This document shows, piece by piece, positions 1 through 5,544 of a stretch of 7,953 bases of DNA. Numbering within the stretch: the first letter of the stretch is position 1; each line of letters begins with the position of its first letter. Source of the stretch: an uncultured Eubacteriales bacterium (GTDB lineage Bacteria; Bacillota; Clostridia; Oscillospirales; Oscillospiraceae); the NCBI GenBank assembly GCA_900552475.1, contig USAC01000084.1:1-7953 (forward strand), in the 5' to 3' direction. Below the pieces are notes generated by a model. It saw only the letters and a program-made list of their open reading frames with translations. It did no database searches and was not told the DNA's origin. The translations under genes were made by a program, and so were the position numbers.

Positions 1-46
1 GGGGGTTTGGGGGGGGGTTGTTTTCGGGTTTGGCCTCGGGGGGGTC
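1..46. other. Low-complexity G/T-rich contig end, probably unreliable sequence
   Basis: The first 46 bases contain no A and only a few C, and consist mainly of G and T runs. This is unlike the balanced GC-rich sequence that follows. It mirrors the last 80 bases of the window, which contain no T. I read it as poorly called bases at the end of an assembled contig, not as biology. From here to the promoter near 167 I see no credible gene, RNA or repeat. Confidence 0.6.
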
Positions 47-166
47 ACTTTCCCCCGGGGGCAACAGAACCCCGCCGGAGGCAGTACATGCCGATTTATC
101 CACCAATCCGCCGAAAAAACGGATCCATGTGCCCCGCCGCGGCCGACCGGCAGCCTCCTTCCCCGC

Positions 167-194
167 TTGCAATTTTCCCGCTTTGTGCTACAAT
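167..194 (+). promoter_or_regulatory. Sigma-A promoter of the yedF unit
   Basis: A -35 box TTGCAA (167-172) and a -10 box TACAAT (189-194) are 16 bases apart. A TGC directly before the -10 box gives an extended -10 (TGnTACAAT). Transcription should start near 200, leaving a leader of about 30 bases before yedF. No operator or riboswitch is visible in that leader. Confidence 0.7.
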
Positions 195-213
195 ATTCTC
201 AACTCAGAATAGC

Positions 214-220
214 GAGGAGG
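214..220 (+). promoter_or_regulatory. Ribosome binding site that sets the yedF start
   Basis: GAGGAGG lies 9 bases before the ATG at 230. An in-frame ATG at 167 lies inside the -35 box and so cannot be the start. This site therefore fixes the N-terminus at MKTSLDARG. Confidence 0.85.
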
Positions 221-229
221 AACCGTTTT

Positions 230-832
230 ATGAAAACCTCTCTGGATGCGCGCGGGCTGGCCTGCCCGCTGCCGGTGGTGAAGGCGAACGAAGCGCTGGC
301 CGGGATGACCGGCGGGACGCTCGAGGTGCATGCGGACAACGCCGTCGCGGTGGAGAACCTGAAGCGTCTAGCCGCGCAGCGCGGGCTTGACGTTGCCGTC
401 ACCCAGCCGGAGGACGCGCACTTCATCGTCGCGATGACCGTCGGCGAAGGCGCGCCGGTCGCCGCGCAGGCGGAGGTCACCTGTCTCCCCTACCGCAGAA
501 ATGTGGTCGTCGCGGTCGGCACCGACGTCATGGGCCGCGGGAGCGACGAGCTCGGGCATGTGCTGCTCAAGGGCTTTCTCTACGCGCTCGCGCACCAGCC
601 GGAGCTACCGCAGACGATCCTCTTCTATAACGGTGGGGCGCACCTGACAGTGCAGGGCTCGGATTCGCTGGAGGACCTGCAGGACATGGCCGCGCGCGGC
701 GTGGAGATTCTCACCTGCGGCACCTGCCTGAACCACTACGGTCTGACGGAGCAGCTGGCCGTAGGCGGCGTGACGAACATGTATGACATCGTCGAAAAGC
801 TCACGCACGCCGACCTTGTGGTGAAGCCGTGA
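230..832 (+). CDS. yedF: Selenium metabolism protein YedF (TusA-like + DsrE-like domains)
   Basis: This 200-residue protein has the two-part layout of the selenium-associated YedF family. Residues 1-70 are a TusA/SirA-like domain with the CPLP motif at 12-15, where Cys12 would be the chalcogen-carrying residue. Residues about 90-200 are a DsrE-like half with GTDVMGRGSDELG near 97-109, the segment LFYNGGAHLT at 131-140 and a CGTC pair (Cys163, Cys166). Length and motif order match my knowledge of the family (about 190-200 residues). The family is found with SelD and is thought to handle labile selenium or sulfur in the cytoplasm; its exact reaction is not established. Its stop overlaps the start of the next gene (GTGA), so translation is probably coupled. 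Family assignment is firm; the selenium role is inferred from family and neighbours. Confidence 0.9.
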   Translation: MKTSLDARGLACPLPVVKANEALAGMTGGTLEVHADNAVAVENLKRLAAQRGLDVAVTQPEDAHFIVAMTVGEGAPVAAQAEVTCLPYRRNVVVAVGTDVMGRGSDELGHVLLKGFLYALAHQPELPQTILFYNGGAHLTVQGSDSLEDLQDMAARGVEILTCGTCLNHYGLTEQLAVGGVTNMYDIVEKLTHADLVVKP

Positions 833-1956
833 TCTATCTCGACAACGCCGCCACGACGCTGCGCAAGCCCCCCTGCGTCATCGACGCGGTCGTGCGGGCC
901 ATGACGACGCTCGGCAACTCCGGGCGCAGCGCGCACGAGGAATCGCTCACAGCGTCCCGCATCATCTACGACGCACGCGAGGCCGCCGCGGCGCTGTTCG
1001 GCTGTCCGCGCGCCGACCATGTGGCATTCACGGCGAACTCGACCGAGGCGCTGAACATCGCGATCGGCGGGCTGTTTTCGCCGGGGGATCATGTGATCTC
1101 CACCGACTGTGAACACAACTCCGTGCTCCGCCCGCTCTACCGGCTCGAGGGCGTAGACGTCTCGTTCGTCCCCGCCGACCGGCTCGGGCGCGTGCGCTAT
1201 GATGACTTCGCCGCGCTCATCCGGTCGAACACGCGGGCCATCGTCTGCACGCACGCGTCGAACCTGACGGGGAACCTCCTCGACATCGGGCGCATCGGGC
1301 GGCTCGCGCATGAGCGGGGACTGCTGTTCGTCGTAGACGCGTCGCAGACGGCCGGCGCCGCAGAACTCGATATGGAGCGCCAGAACATTGATGTGCTCTG
1401 CTTTACGGGACACAAAAGTCTCATGGGGCCGCAGGGGACGGGCGGGCTGTGCGTGCGCCCGGGCGTGGAGATCCGGCCGTTCAAGGTCGGCGGCACGGGC
1501 GTGCAGACATATCTGCCGCAGCAGCCGCGCGAGTATCCCACGCGGCTCGAGGCCGGTACGCTCAACGGCCACGGCATCGCGGGTCTGATGGCGGCGATGG
1601 ACTATATTCGCAGCGTCGGGCGCGAGACAATCCGCAGTCACGAGCTTGCGCTCGCGCGGCGGTTTTACGAGGGCGCGGCGAATACGCCGGGTGTGACGGT
1701 CTACGGCGACTTTTCCTCATGGGACCGCGCGCCGATCGTGACGCTCAACATCCGCGATTACGACTCGTCGCAGGTGAGCGACGTGCTCGCGCAGGACTAC
1801 GGCATCGCCACGCGCGCCGGGGCGCACTGCGCCCCGCGGCTGCACCGGGCGCTCGGCACTGTGGAGCGCGGCGCGGTACGCTTCAGCTTCGGCTGGATGA
1901 ATACGGAGGAGGAGACGGACGCCGCGCTTGCGGCCGTCCGTGAAATTGCGCGATGA
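829..1956 (+). CDS. Cysteine desulfurase-family PLP enzyme (NifS/SufS-like)
   Basis: This 375-residue class V aminotransferase-fold enzyme would release sulfur or selenium from cysteine or selenocysteine as an enzyme-bound persulfide or selenide. It begins with the typical IYLDNAATT. Other family residues are His96 (CEHNSV), Asp170 and Gln173 (VVDASQTAG), the PLP lysine Lys196 in FTGHKSLMGPQG, and the acceptor Cys334 in RAGAHCAP. Nothing essential is missing. The GTG start at 829 overlaps the yedF stop and has only a weak Shine-Dalgarno sequence (GGTGAAG), which points to translational coupling. The final TGA overlaps the ATG of the next gene. Sitting between YedF and a DUF3343 protein, it belongs to the branch linked to selenium metabolism rather than to Fe-S assembly, as no scaffold gene is nearby. 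Whether its preferred substrate is cysteine or selenocysteine cannot be told from sequence. Confidence 0.9.
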   Translation: MIYLDNAATTLRKPPCVIDAVVRAMTTLGNSGRSAHEESLTASRIIYDAREAAAALFGCPRADHVAFTANSTEALNIAIGGLFSPGDHVISTDCEHNSVLRPLYRLEGVDVSFVPADRLGRVRYDDFAALIRSNTRAIVCTHASNLTGNLLDIGRIGRLAHERGLLFVVDASQTAGAAELDMERQNIDVLCFTGHKSLMGPQGTGGLCVRPGVEIRPFKVGGTGVQTYLPQQPREYPTRLEAGTLNGHGIAGLMAAMDYIRSVGRETIRSHELALARRFYEGAANTPGVTVYGDFSSWDRAPIVTLNIRDYDSSQVSDVLAQDYGIATRAGAHCAPRLHRALGTVERGAVRFSFGWMNTEEETDAALAAVREIAR

Positions 1957-2183
1957 TTGCCAGAAAAATGCATCTGCTCATTACGTTCCACACCACCGCC
2001 GGGGCGATGGCGATGGAGAAGCGCTGCCGCGCGGCGGGTCTTGCCGGACGGCTGATCCCCGTGCCGCGGGAGATCACGGCCGACTGCGGCCTTGCCTGGC
2101 GCGGCGAGCCGGGCGACAGGCCCCGGCTCGAGGAGATTTCCGCCGATCTCGAGACGGCGGGATTTTATGAAATGATCTGCTGA
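1953..2183 (+). CDS. DUF3343 small protein (putative Se/S carrier)
   Basis: This 76-residue protein has the DUF3343 pattern: an ITFHTTAGAMAMEK segment at 10-23, IPVPREI at 35-41 and a conserved cysteine in ADCGLAW (Cys45), close to the CGxA motif of the family. The Pfam family is described as Se/S carrier-like and co-occurs with YedF and the cysteine desulfurase-like enzyme. Function is unproven; Cys45 is the obvious candidate carrier residue. The ATG at 1953 overlaps the previous stop (ATGA), favouring coupled translation. An internal ATG at 1968 would remove only five residues and remains possible. It is the last gene of the unit and a strong terminator follows. Confidence 0.8.
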   Translation: MIARKMHLLITFHTTAGAMAMEKRCRAAGLAGRLIPVPREITADCGLAWRGEPGDRPRLEEISADLETAGFYEMIC

Positions 2184-2201
2184 GAAAACTATTCTTTTAA
2201 G

Positions 2202-2247
2202 CCGCAGCGGAGAAACGGTGTTTCTCCGCTGCGGTTTTGTGCTTTTT
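2202..2247 (+). terminator. Intrinsic terminator of the yedF unit
   Basis: A perfect 15-bp GC-rich inverted repeat, CCGCAGCGGAGAAAC (2202-2216) with GTTTCTCCGCTGCGG (2220-2234) and a three-base loop, is followed by TTTT and then TTTTT (2235-2247). It starts 18 bases after the DUF3343 stop and separates the selenium trio from the kamB/kamC unit. Confidence 0.92.
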
Positions 2248-2257
2248 GCCCGCCGGG

Positions 2258-2286
2258 TTGATTTTTTTGCGGTGCTACGCTATAAT
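2258..2286 (+). promoter_or_regulatory. Sigma-A promoter of the kamB-kamC unit
   Basis: TTGATT (2258-2263) and a perfect TATAAT (2281-2286) are separated by 17 bases, a near-consensus housekeeping promoter. Transcription should start near 2293, about 35 bases before the kamB ATG. No riboswitch or long leader fits here, so this pair appears to be transcribed separately from the riboswitch-controlled genes. Confidence 0.82.
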
Positions 2287-2311
2287 CATTGTTTGATATG
2301 ACAAATTCAGC

Positions 2312-2319
2312 GGAAGGAG
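2312..2319 (+). promoter_or_regulatory. Ribosome binding site that sets the kamB start
   Basis: GGAAGGAG lies 8 bases before the ATG at 2328. Upstream in-frame candidates (TTG 2289, ATG 2298) lie at or next to the predicted transcription start and lack a ribosome site, so the protein should begin MSSNLIQQL. Confidence 0.85.
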
Positions 2320-2327
2320 CAGCGAAT

Positions 2328-3260
2328 ATGTCCTCCAATCTGATTCAGCAGCTGCAGTCGGTGCGCAGCATGTCCATCGTCGGTATGTGCAAGAACGCGG
2401 GCAAGACGACCATGCTCAACTGGCTGCTCGCCCACAGCGGGCGCGGCCGCGTGCTGGGGCTGACGTCCATCGGGCGCGACGGCGAGTCGACCGACGTCGT
2501 GACCGGCACGGAAAAGCCCAGCATCTTCGTCCCCGCCGGGACACTCATCGCCACGGCAAGGGATATGCTGTGGCTCGGCGACGTGACGAAGGAGATTCTC
2601 GTGAGCACCGGCATCCCCACGCCGCTCGGCGAGGTCATCATCATGCGCGCCCGCAGCGACGGATACGTCCAGCTCGCGGGGCCGTCCATCACGACGCAGC
2701 TCAAAAGCGTGTCGCAGACGTTCTTCGACCTCGGCGCGGAGCAGTCGATCATCGACGGCGCGCTCGGGCGCAAGTCCCTCGGCGCGCGGCAGGTGGCGGA
2801 GGGCATCGTCCTCTGCACCGGCGCGAGCTACCACATGCGCATGGAGAAAGTCATCGCCGACACCGTGAGCATCTACCGCATCATGAACCTGCCGAAGGCG
2901 CAGACCGTCCCCGCCGCCCCGGAGGGGACGCTGGAACAGTGCCTGAAGGAGCAGGGCGAGGCGCTCGTCACCGGCGCGCTGACCGACAGCATGGTGCTGC
3001 CGCTGCTGCGCGCGGGCGTGCTGCGCAAAAACCGGCTCGTCGTCGCCGACCCGAGCAAGGTGCTGCTCAGCCCCGACACGCTCGACAAAATGCAGCTGCG
3101 TGAGGTGCGGCTCGAGACGGCCGAGGCCGCGCGCACGCTGTGCATCACCGTTAACCCCGTCTCCGCTTACGGCTGGAAGTTCGACAAGGACGAGTTCCGC
3201 GCGCGGCTGCAGGAGGCGGTGGACGTACCCGTCATCAACGTAAAGGAGGAGCTGACATGA
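2328..3260 (+). CDS. kamB: KamB-like P-loop protein of lysine fermentation clusters
   Basis: This 310-residue, probably cytoplasmic protein has a P-loop near the N-terminus, GMCKNAGKTT at residues 19-28. It has five residues between the first G and GKT, as in the CobQ/dethiobiotin-synthetase type of P-loop. A hydrophobic stretch ending in Asp143 (IIDGALG) is a candidate Walker B strand. I see no signal peptide, membrane segment or B12-binding DxHxxG motif. Lysine fermenters such as Clostridium and Fusobacterium carry an uncharacterised P-loop protein (KamB) paired with a MutS-like protein (KamC) next to kamA, kamD and kamE. The pair here and the lysine genes downstream fit that arrangement. 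The name rests on this context plus the P-loop, not on a strong catalytic signature. An inferred role is ATP-dependent upkeep of the B12-dependent lysine 5,6-aminomutase. It overlaps kamC by four bases (ATGA), implying matched expression. Confidence 0.72.
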   Translation: MSSNLIQQLQSVRSMSIVGMCKNAGKTTMLNWLLAHSGRGRVLGLTSIGRDGESTDVVTGTEKPSIFVPAGTLIATARDMLWLGDVTKEILVSTGIPTPLGEVIIMRARSDGYVQLAGPSITTQLKSVSQTFFDLGAEQSIIDGALGRKSLGARQVAEGIVLCTGASYHMRMEKVIADTVSIYRIMNLPKAQTVPAAPEGTLEQCLKEQGEALVTGALTDSMVLPLLRAGVLRKNRLVVADPSKVLLSPDTLDKMQLREVRLETAEAARTLCITVNPVSAYGWKFDKDEFRARLQEAVDVPVINVKEELT

Positions 3261-4717
3261 TCCGCATTCGTTTCGAGGAGAGAGAAAAAATCGGCCTGCA
3301 GTATATTCTGGAGAGCCTGCACGGCTGCAGTCCCTTCGGCAGCGAGCGCATCCGCCGGCTGCGATTTTATGCGCCGGAGGAGCGCGCGGAGCTGGAGACG
3401 GAGCTGTATAACGTCGACCGCGCTGCGAAGGCCGCGGGAGAGCTGAAGGAAACCTATGACAAGGTCATGATCGCCCTCTGCCAGATCAAGGACATCCGAG
3501 GCTCTCTGCGCCGCTGCCGCGAGCTGGAGACGCCCGACCATGTCGAGCTGTTCGAGATCAAGGGGTATCTGCAGCGGCTGGAAACGATTATCCCGCTCTT
3601 TGAACAGATCCGCGCCGTGACGGATTTCCGCGGTCTGGACTTCCACGATCCGTCGCCCGCACTCGCCATCCTCGACCCCGACAACACCCGCAGCCGCGGC
3701 TTTTACATCCCTGACAGCGCCACCCCCCGCCTGCGCGAGATCCGACAGGCAAAAAAGCAGCTCGAGGAGCAGCTCTTCCACGCGCAGACCGACGCGGAGA
3801 AGGAAAACCTCCGCATGCAGCGCACGCGCCTGTGCGCCGAGGAGGACAGCGAGGAAACGAAGGTGCGCCGCGCCATGGGCGCCGCGCTCGCGCCGCTGGC
3901 GGACGGTCTGCTGGAGGACGCGGAGACGCTCGGGCGGCTCGACTTCATCATCCAGAAGGCGCTGTTCGCCGTGCGCTACGGTGGGATTCTGCCGGAAATC
4001 ACGGACGGCGAGCTGGAGCTGACGGACATGGTGAACCCGGAGCTGTGCGACCTGCTCGAGCAGAAGGGTCGGCGCTTTGTCCCCGTCTCCATCGCGCTCA
4101 CGCGCGGGGCGACGGTCATCACGGGCGCGAACATGGGCGGCAAGTCCGTCGCCATGAAGACGGTCGCTCTGAACGTGCTGCTGCTGCAGGCGGGCTTCCT
4201 CGTTTGCGCGAAGCGTGCGCGGATGCCGCTTTTCCACAGCGTGAAGATGCTCTTCGACGACCTGCAGTCCATCCAGTCGGGCCTGTCCGGCTTCGGCTCG
4301 GAAATCGTGGAGTTCCAGAAGGCGCTCAGCGAGGTTGAGGAGGGGTATTCCCTGTTCCTGCTCGATGAGTTCGCCCGCGGCACGAACCCCGACGAGGGCG
4401 CGCGCATCGTGCAGGCCGTGACACGCTATCTCAACGACGTCGACGCCATCTCCCTGCTCACGACGCACTATGACAAGGTCGCTGAGTTTGCGCACGCGCA
4501 CTATCAGATCATCGGCCTGCGCGACGTCGACCCGGAGGAGATCCGCCGCGAGCTGGCCGCGAGCGGCGAGGACGGCGTGGCCGTCATCGCGCGGCACATG
4601 AACTACGGTCTTTACCGCGTGGAGGGCGCGTCCGACTGCCCGCGCGACGCGCTGAACATCTGCCGGATGCTCTCGCTCAAGCCGGAGATCCTGGAGAAGA
4701 TCCAGCAGGCATATTGA
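3257..4717 (+). CDS. kamC: KamC-like MutS-family ATPase of lysine fermentation clusters
   Basis: This 486-residue protein carries a complete MutS-type ATPase at its C-terminal half. Walker A is GANMGGKS (290-297) and Walker B is LFLLDE (Asp370, Glu371). The MutS signature segment FARGTNPDEG follows at 372-381, and TTHYD (402-406) supplies the switch histidine His404. Residues about 40-240 resemble the helical core/lever region, with a charged helical stretch near 160-200. It lacks the N-terminal mismatch-recognition domain and a C-terminal Smr nuclease domain, and is far shorter than MutS1 (about 850 residues). DNA mismatch repair is therefore unlikely. It is translationally coupled to kamB (ATG 3257 inside the kamB stop; AAGGAGGAG at 3243-3251, 5 bases upstream). 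The context supports a partner function with KamB on the B12 aminomutase, which is inference. The ATPase assignment is certain; the KamC name is context-based. Confidence 0.82.
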   Translation: MIRIRFEEREKIGLQYILESLHGCSPFGSERIRRLRFYAPEERAELETELYNVDRAAKAAGELKETYDKVMIALCQIKDIRGSLRRCRELETPDHVELFEIKGYLQRLETIIPLFEQIRAVTDFRGLDFHDPSPALAILDPDNTRSRGFYIPDSATPRLREIRQAKKQLEEQLFHAQTDAEKENLRMQRTRLCAEEDSEETKVRRAMGAALAPLADGLLEDAETLGRLDFIIQKALFAVRYGGILPEITDGELELTDMVNPELCDLLEQKGRRFVPVSIALTRGATVITGANMGGKSVAMKTVALNVLLLQAGFLVCAKRARMPLFHSVKMLFDDLQSIQSGLSGFGSEIVEFQKALSEVEEGYSLFLLDEFARGTNPDEGARIVQAVTRYLNDVDAISLLTTHYDKVAEFAHAHYQIIGLRDVDPEEIRRELAASGEDGVAVIARHMNYGLYRVEGASDCPRDALNICRMLSLKPEILEKIQQAY

Positions 4718-4734
4718 GCCCCTTTGGAACAAAA

Positions 4735-4760
4735 AATTCTTTTTGCGCCGCAAAAAAATT
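4735..4760 (+). terminator. Possible weak terminator after kamC
   Basis: TTTTTGC (4740-4746) pairs with GCAAAAA (4750-4756) around a GCC loop. An AATT/AATT extension around a bulged C is possible. The stem is A/T-rich and is followed only by a loose T-rich stretch (ATTTTCTTC, 4767-4775). It could slow or end kamBC transcription before the next promoter, but it is not a convincing terminator. Confidence 0.3.
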
Positions 4761-4786
4761 ATCGTCATTTTCTTCACAAAAGTATC

Positions 4787-4815
4787 TTGACAAAAGGCAC
4801 AAAATGGTTTATATT
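4787..4815 (+). promoter_or_regulatory. Strong sigma-A promoter of the lysine-fermentation operon
   Basis: A consensus -35 TTGACA (4787-4792) and -10 TATATT (4810-4815) are separated by 17 bases. Transcription should start near 4822, giving a leader of about 310 bases before kal. That leader is occupied by the lysine riboswitch and its terminator. A near-ideal promoter fits a system whose control lies in the leader. Confidence 0.85.
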
Positions 4816-4837
4816 CAGAGTACAGAATTTCATATAA

Positions 4838-5010
4838 CAGACAATAGAGGCGCGGAAAGCAGGGTACTGGCACATGTGTGAGAGGGCACTCGTGAGCAGG
4901 TCGGGAAGGGGCTTTCCGCCGAAGGGATACGGCAGCGCCCGCGCCGCATTCTTGGGAGCGTTATGCAAGTAACGTTACTGTCATGTTTTGTAACATGGAG
5001 CGCTATTGGT
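4838..5010 (+). promoter_or_regulatory. Lysine riboswitch aptamer (L box)
   Basis: The leader folds into the five-helix lysine aptamer. P1 is CAATAG (4842-4847) with CTATTG (5003-5008). P2 is GCGGAAAGC (4852-4860) with GCTTTCCGC (4911-4919). P3 is 4925-4933 with 4943-4951, with one mismatch. P4 is AGCGTTA (4957-4963) with TAACGTT (4970-4976). P5 is CATGTT (4982-4987) with AACATG (4992-4997). Conserved segments match what I know of the B. subtilis lysC element: ATAGAGG, GGAAGGGG, GCCGAAG, CTGTCA and GGAGCGCTAT. The tip of P2 (loop AGGGCA, 4883-4888) and the P3 loop (4934-4942) hold complementary GGGC (4884-4887) and GCCC (4937-4940), the expected L2-L3 kissing contact. The P1 3' strand is reused by the terminator that follows. 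It senses free lysine in the nascent transcript of the kal-kce-kdd operon. Confidence 0.93.
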
Positions 5011-5037
5011 CATTCCGATGACCGATGGCGCTCTTTT
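4998..5037 (+). terminator. Riboswitch expression platform: terminator overlapping P1
   Basis: GAGCGCTATTGGTCAT (4998-5013) pairs over 16 bp (two G-U) with ATGACCGATGGCGCTC (5018-5033) around the loop TCCG, followed by TTTT (5034-5037). Its 5' arm contains the P1 3' strand (5003-5008) and the conserved GAGCGC of the aptamer core. The terminator therefore cannot form while the lysine-bound aptamer is intact. This predicts read-through when lysine is present and termination when it is absent. No alternative antiterminator hairpin is needed or seen. The short U-tract suggests leaky rather than absolute termination. Confidence 0.88.
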
Positions 5038-5115
5038 CATGCCCGAAGGAGTGTTCACGGCCGAGAGGTTGTAGAGGATTCTGTAATGCCCAAACAAGCA
5101 CATCCAAATTTTTTG

Positions 5116-5122
5116 AAGGAGG
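5116..5122 (+). promoter_or_regulatory. Ribosome binding site that sets the kal start
   Basis: AAGGAGG lies 8 bases before the ATG at 5131. An in-frame ATG at 5086 has only a weak AGAGG site, and an in-frame ATG at 4963 sits inside helix P4 of the riboswitch, so 5131 is preferred. The 78 bases from the end of the terminator (5038) to this site hold no other structure I can support. Confidence 0.88.
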
Positions 5123-5130
5123 ACAATCTC

Positions 5131-5532
5131 ATGGAAAAGATGACATCCCTGCTCCGCCTGCGCATGAGCGCGAAGGACGCGCACTACGGCGGAAACCTGG
5201 TCGACGGCGCGCACATGGTGCACCTGTTCGGCGACGTGGCCACGGAGCTGCTCATCAAGTGCGACGGCGACGAGGGGCTGTTCTGTGCGTATGACAACGT
5301 CGAGTTCCTCGCCCCCGTCTACGCCGGCGACTACATCGAAGCTTACGGCGAGATCGAGAAAATCGGCAACACCTCCCGCACCATGAAGTTTGAGGCCCGC
5401 AAGGTCATCGTCTCCCGCCCCGACATCAGCGCCTCCGCCGCCGATGTGCTCGACGAGCCTGTGATCGTGTGCCGCGCCCACGGCACCTGCGTCACGCCGA
5501 AGGACTGCCAGCGCAAGGAAATCAAGAAGTAA
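5131..5532 (+). CDS. kal: 3-aminobutyryl-CoA ammonia-lyase
   Basis: Kal removes ammonia from L-3-aminobutyryl-CoA to give crotonyl-CoA, the last lysine-specific step before the butyrate pathway. The 133-residue protein is a single small hotdog-fold domain of the usual Kal length. It shows the family-like opening LRLRMSAKDAHYGG followed by LVDGAHMVHLFGDVATELL, a central VEFLAPVYAGDYIE segment and the ending GTCVTPKDCQ. These segments agree with the Fusobacterium and Clostridium Kal sequences as I remember them. It is soluble and cytoplasmic. It is the first gene behind the lysine riboswitch, and its stop overlaps the kce ribosome site, so the two are expressed together. A general acyl-CoA thioesterase is the main alternative for a hotdog protein, but the sequence similarity and adjacency to kce and kdd make Kal very likely. 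Confidence 0.93.
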   Translation: MEKMTSLLRLRMSAKDAHYGGNLVDGAHMVHLFGDVATELLIKCDGDEGLFCAYDNVEFLAPVYAGDYIEAYGEIEKIGNTSRTMKFEARKVIVSRPDISASAADVLDEPVIVCRAHGTCVTPKDCQRKEIKK

Positions 5533-5544
5533 GGAGCGGTCAAG

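Noticed and set aside
106..124. A small inverted repeat (ATCCG with CGGAT) before the yedF promoter as a terminator
   Set aside because: The stem is only five base pairs with a long loop and no T tract follows.
736..1641. A 301-codon minus-strand frame opposite the cysteine desulfurase-like gene
   Set aside because: It is an antisense shadow of a gene with all its catalytic residues; no ribosome site or domain supports it.
3257..4717. KamC as a DNA mismatch repair MutS or MutS2 protein
   Set aside because: The ATPase motifs are MutS-like, but the N-terminal mismatch-binding domain and the Smr nuclease domain are absent, the length is 486 residues, and the gene is coupled to kamB next to lysine fermentation genes.
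3167..4873. A 568-codon open frame on the minus strand opposite kamC and the riboswitch
   Set aside because: It is the antisense of a well-conserved MutS-type gene and of the riboswitch. Its protein is low-complexity (rich in Arg, Leu, Val and His) with no recognisable domain. Long open antisense frames are expected in sequence this GC-rich.
4838..5037. Leader as a T-box or another amino-acid riboswitch
   Set aside because: No T-box TGGN(C)ACC-type sequence or specifier loop is seen, whereas five helices and several conserved segments fit the lysine aptamer.
4963..5532. A longer kal reading frame starting at the ATG at 4963
   Set aside because: That ATG is inside helix P4 of the lysine aptamer and the frame crosses the terminator. 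The strong ribosome site before 5131 and the family's N-terminus give the real start.
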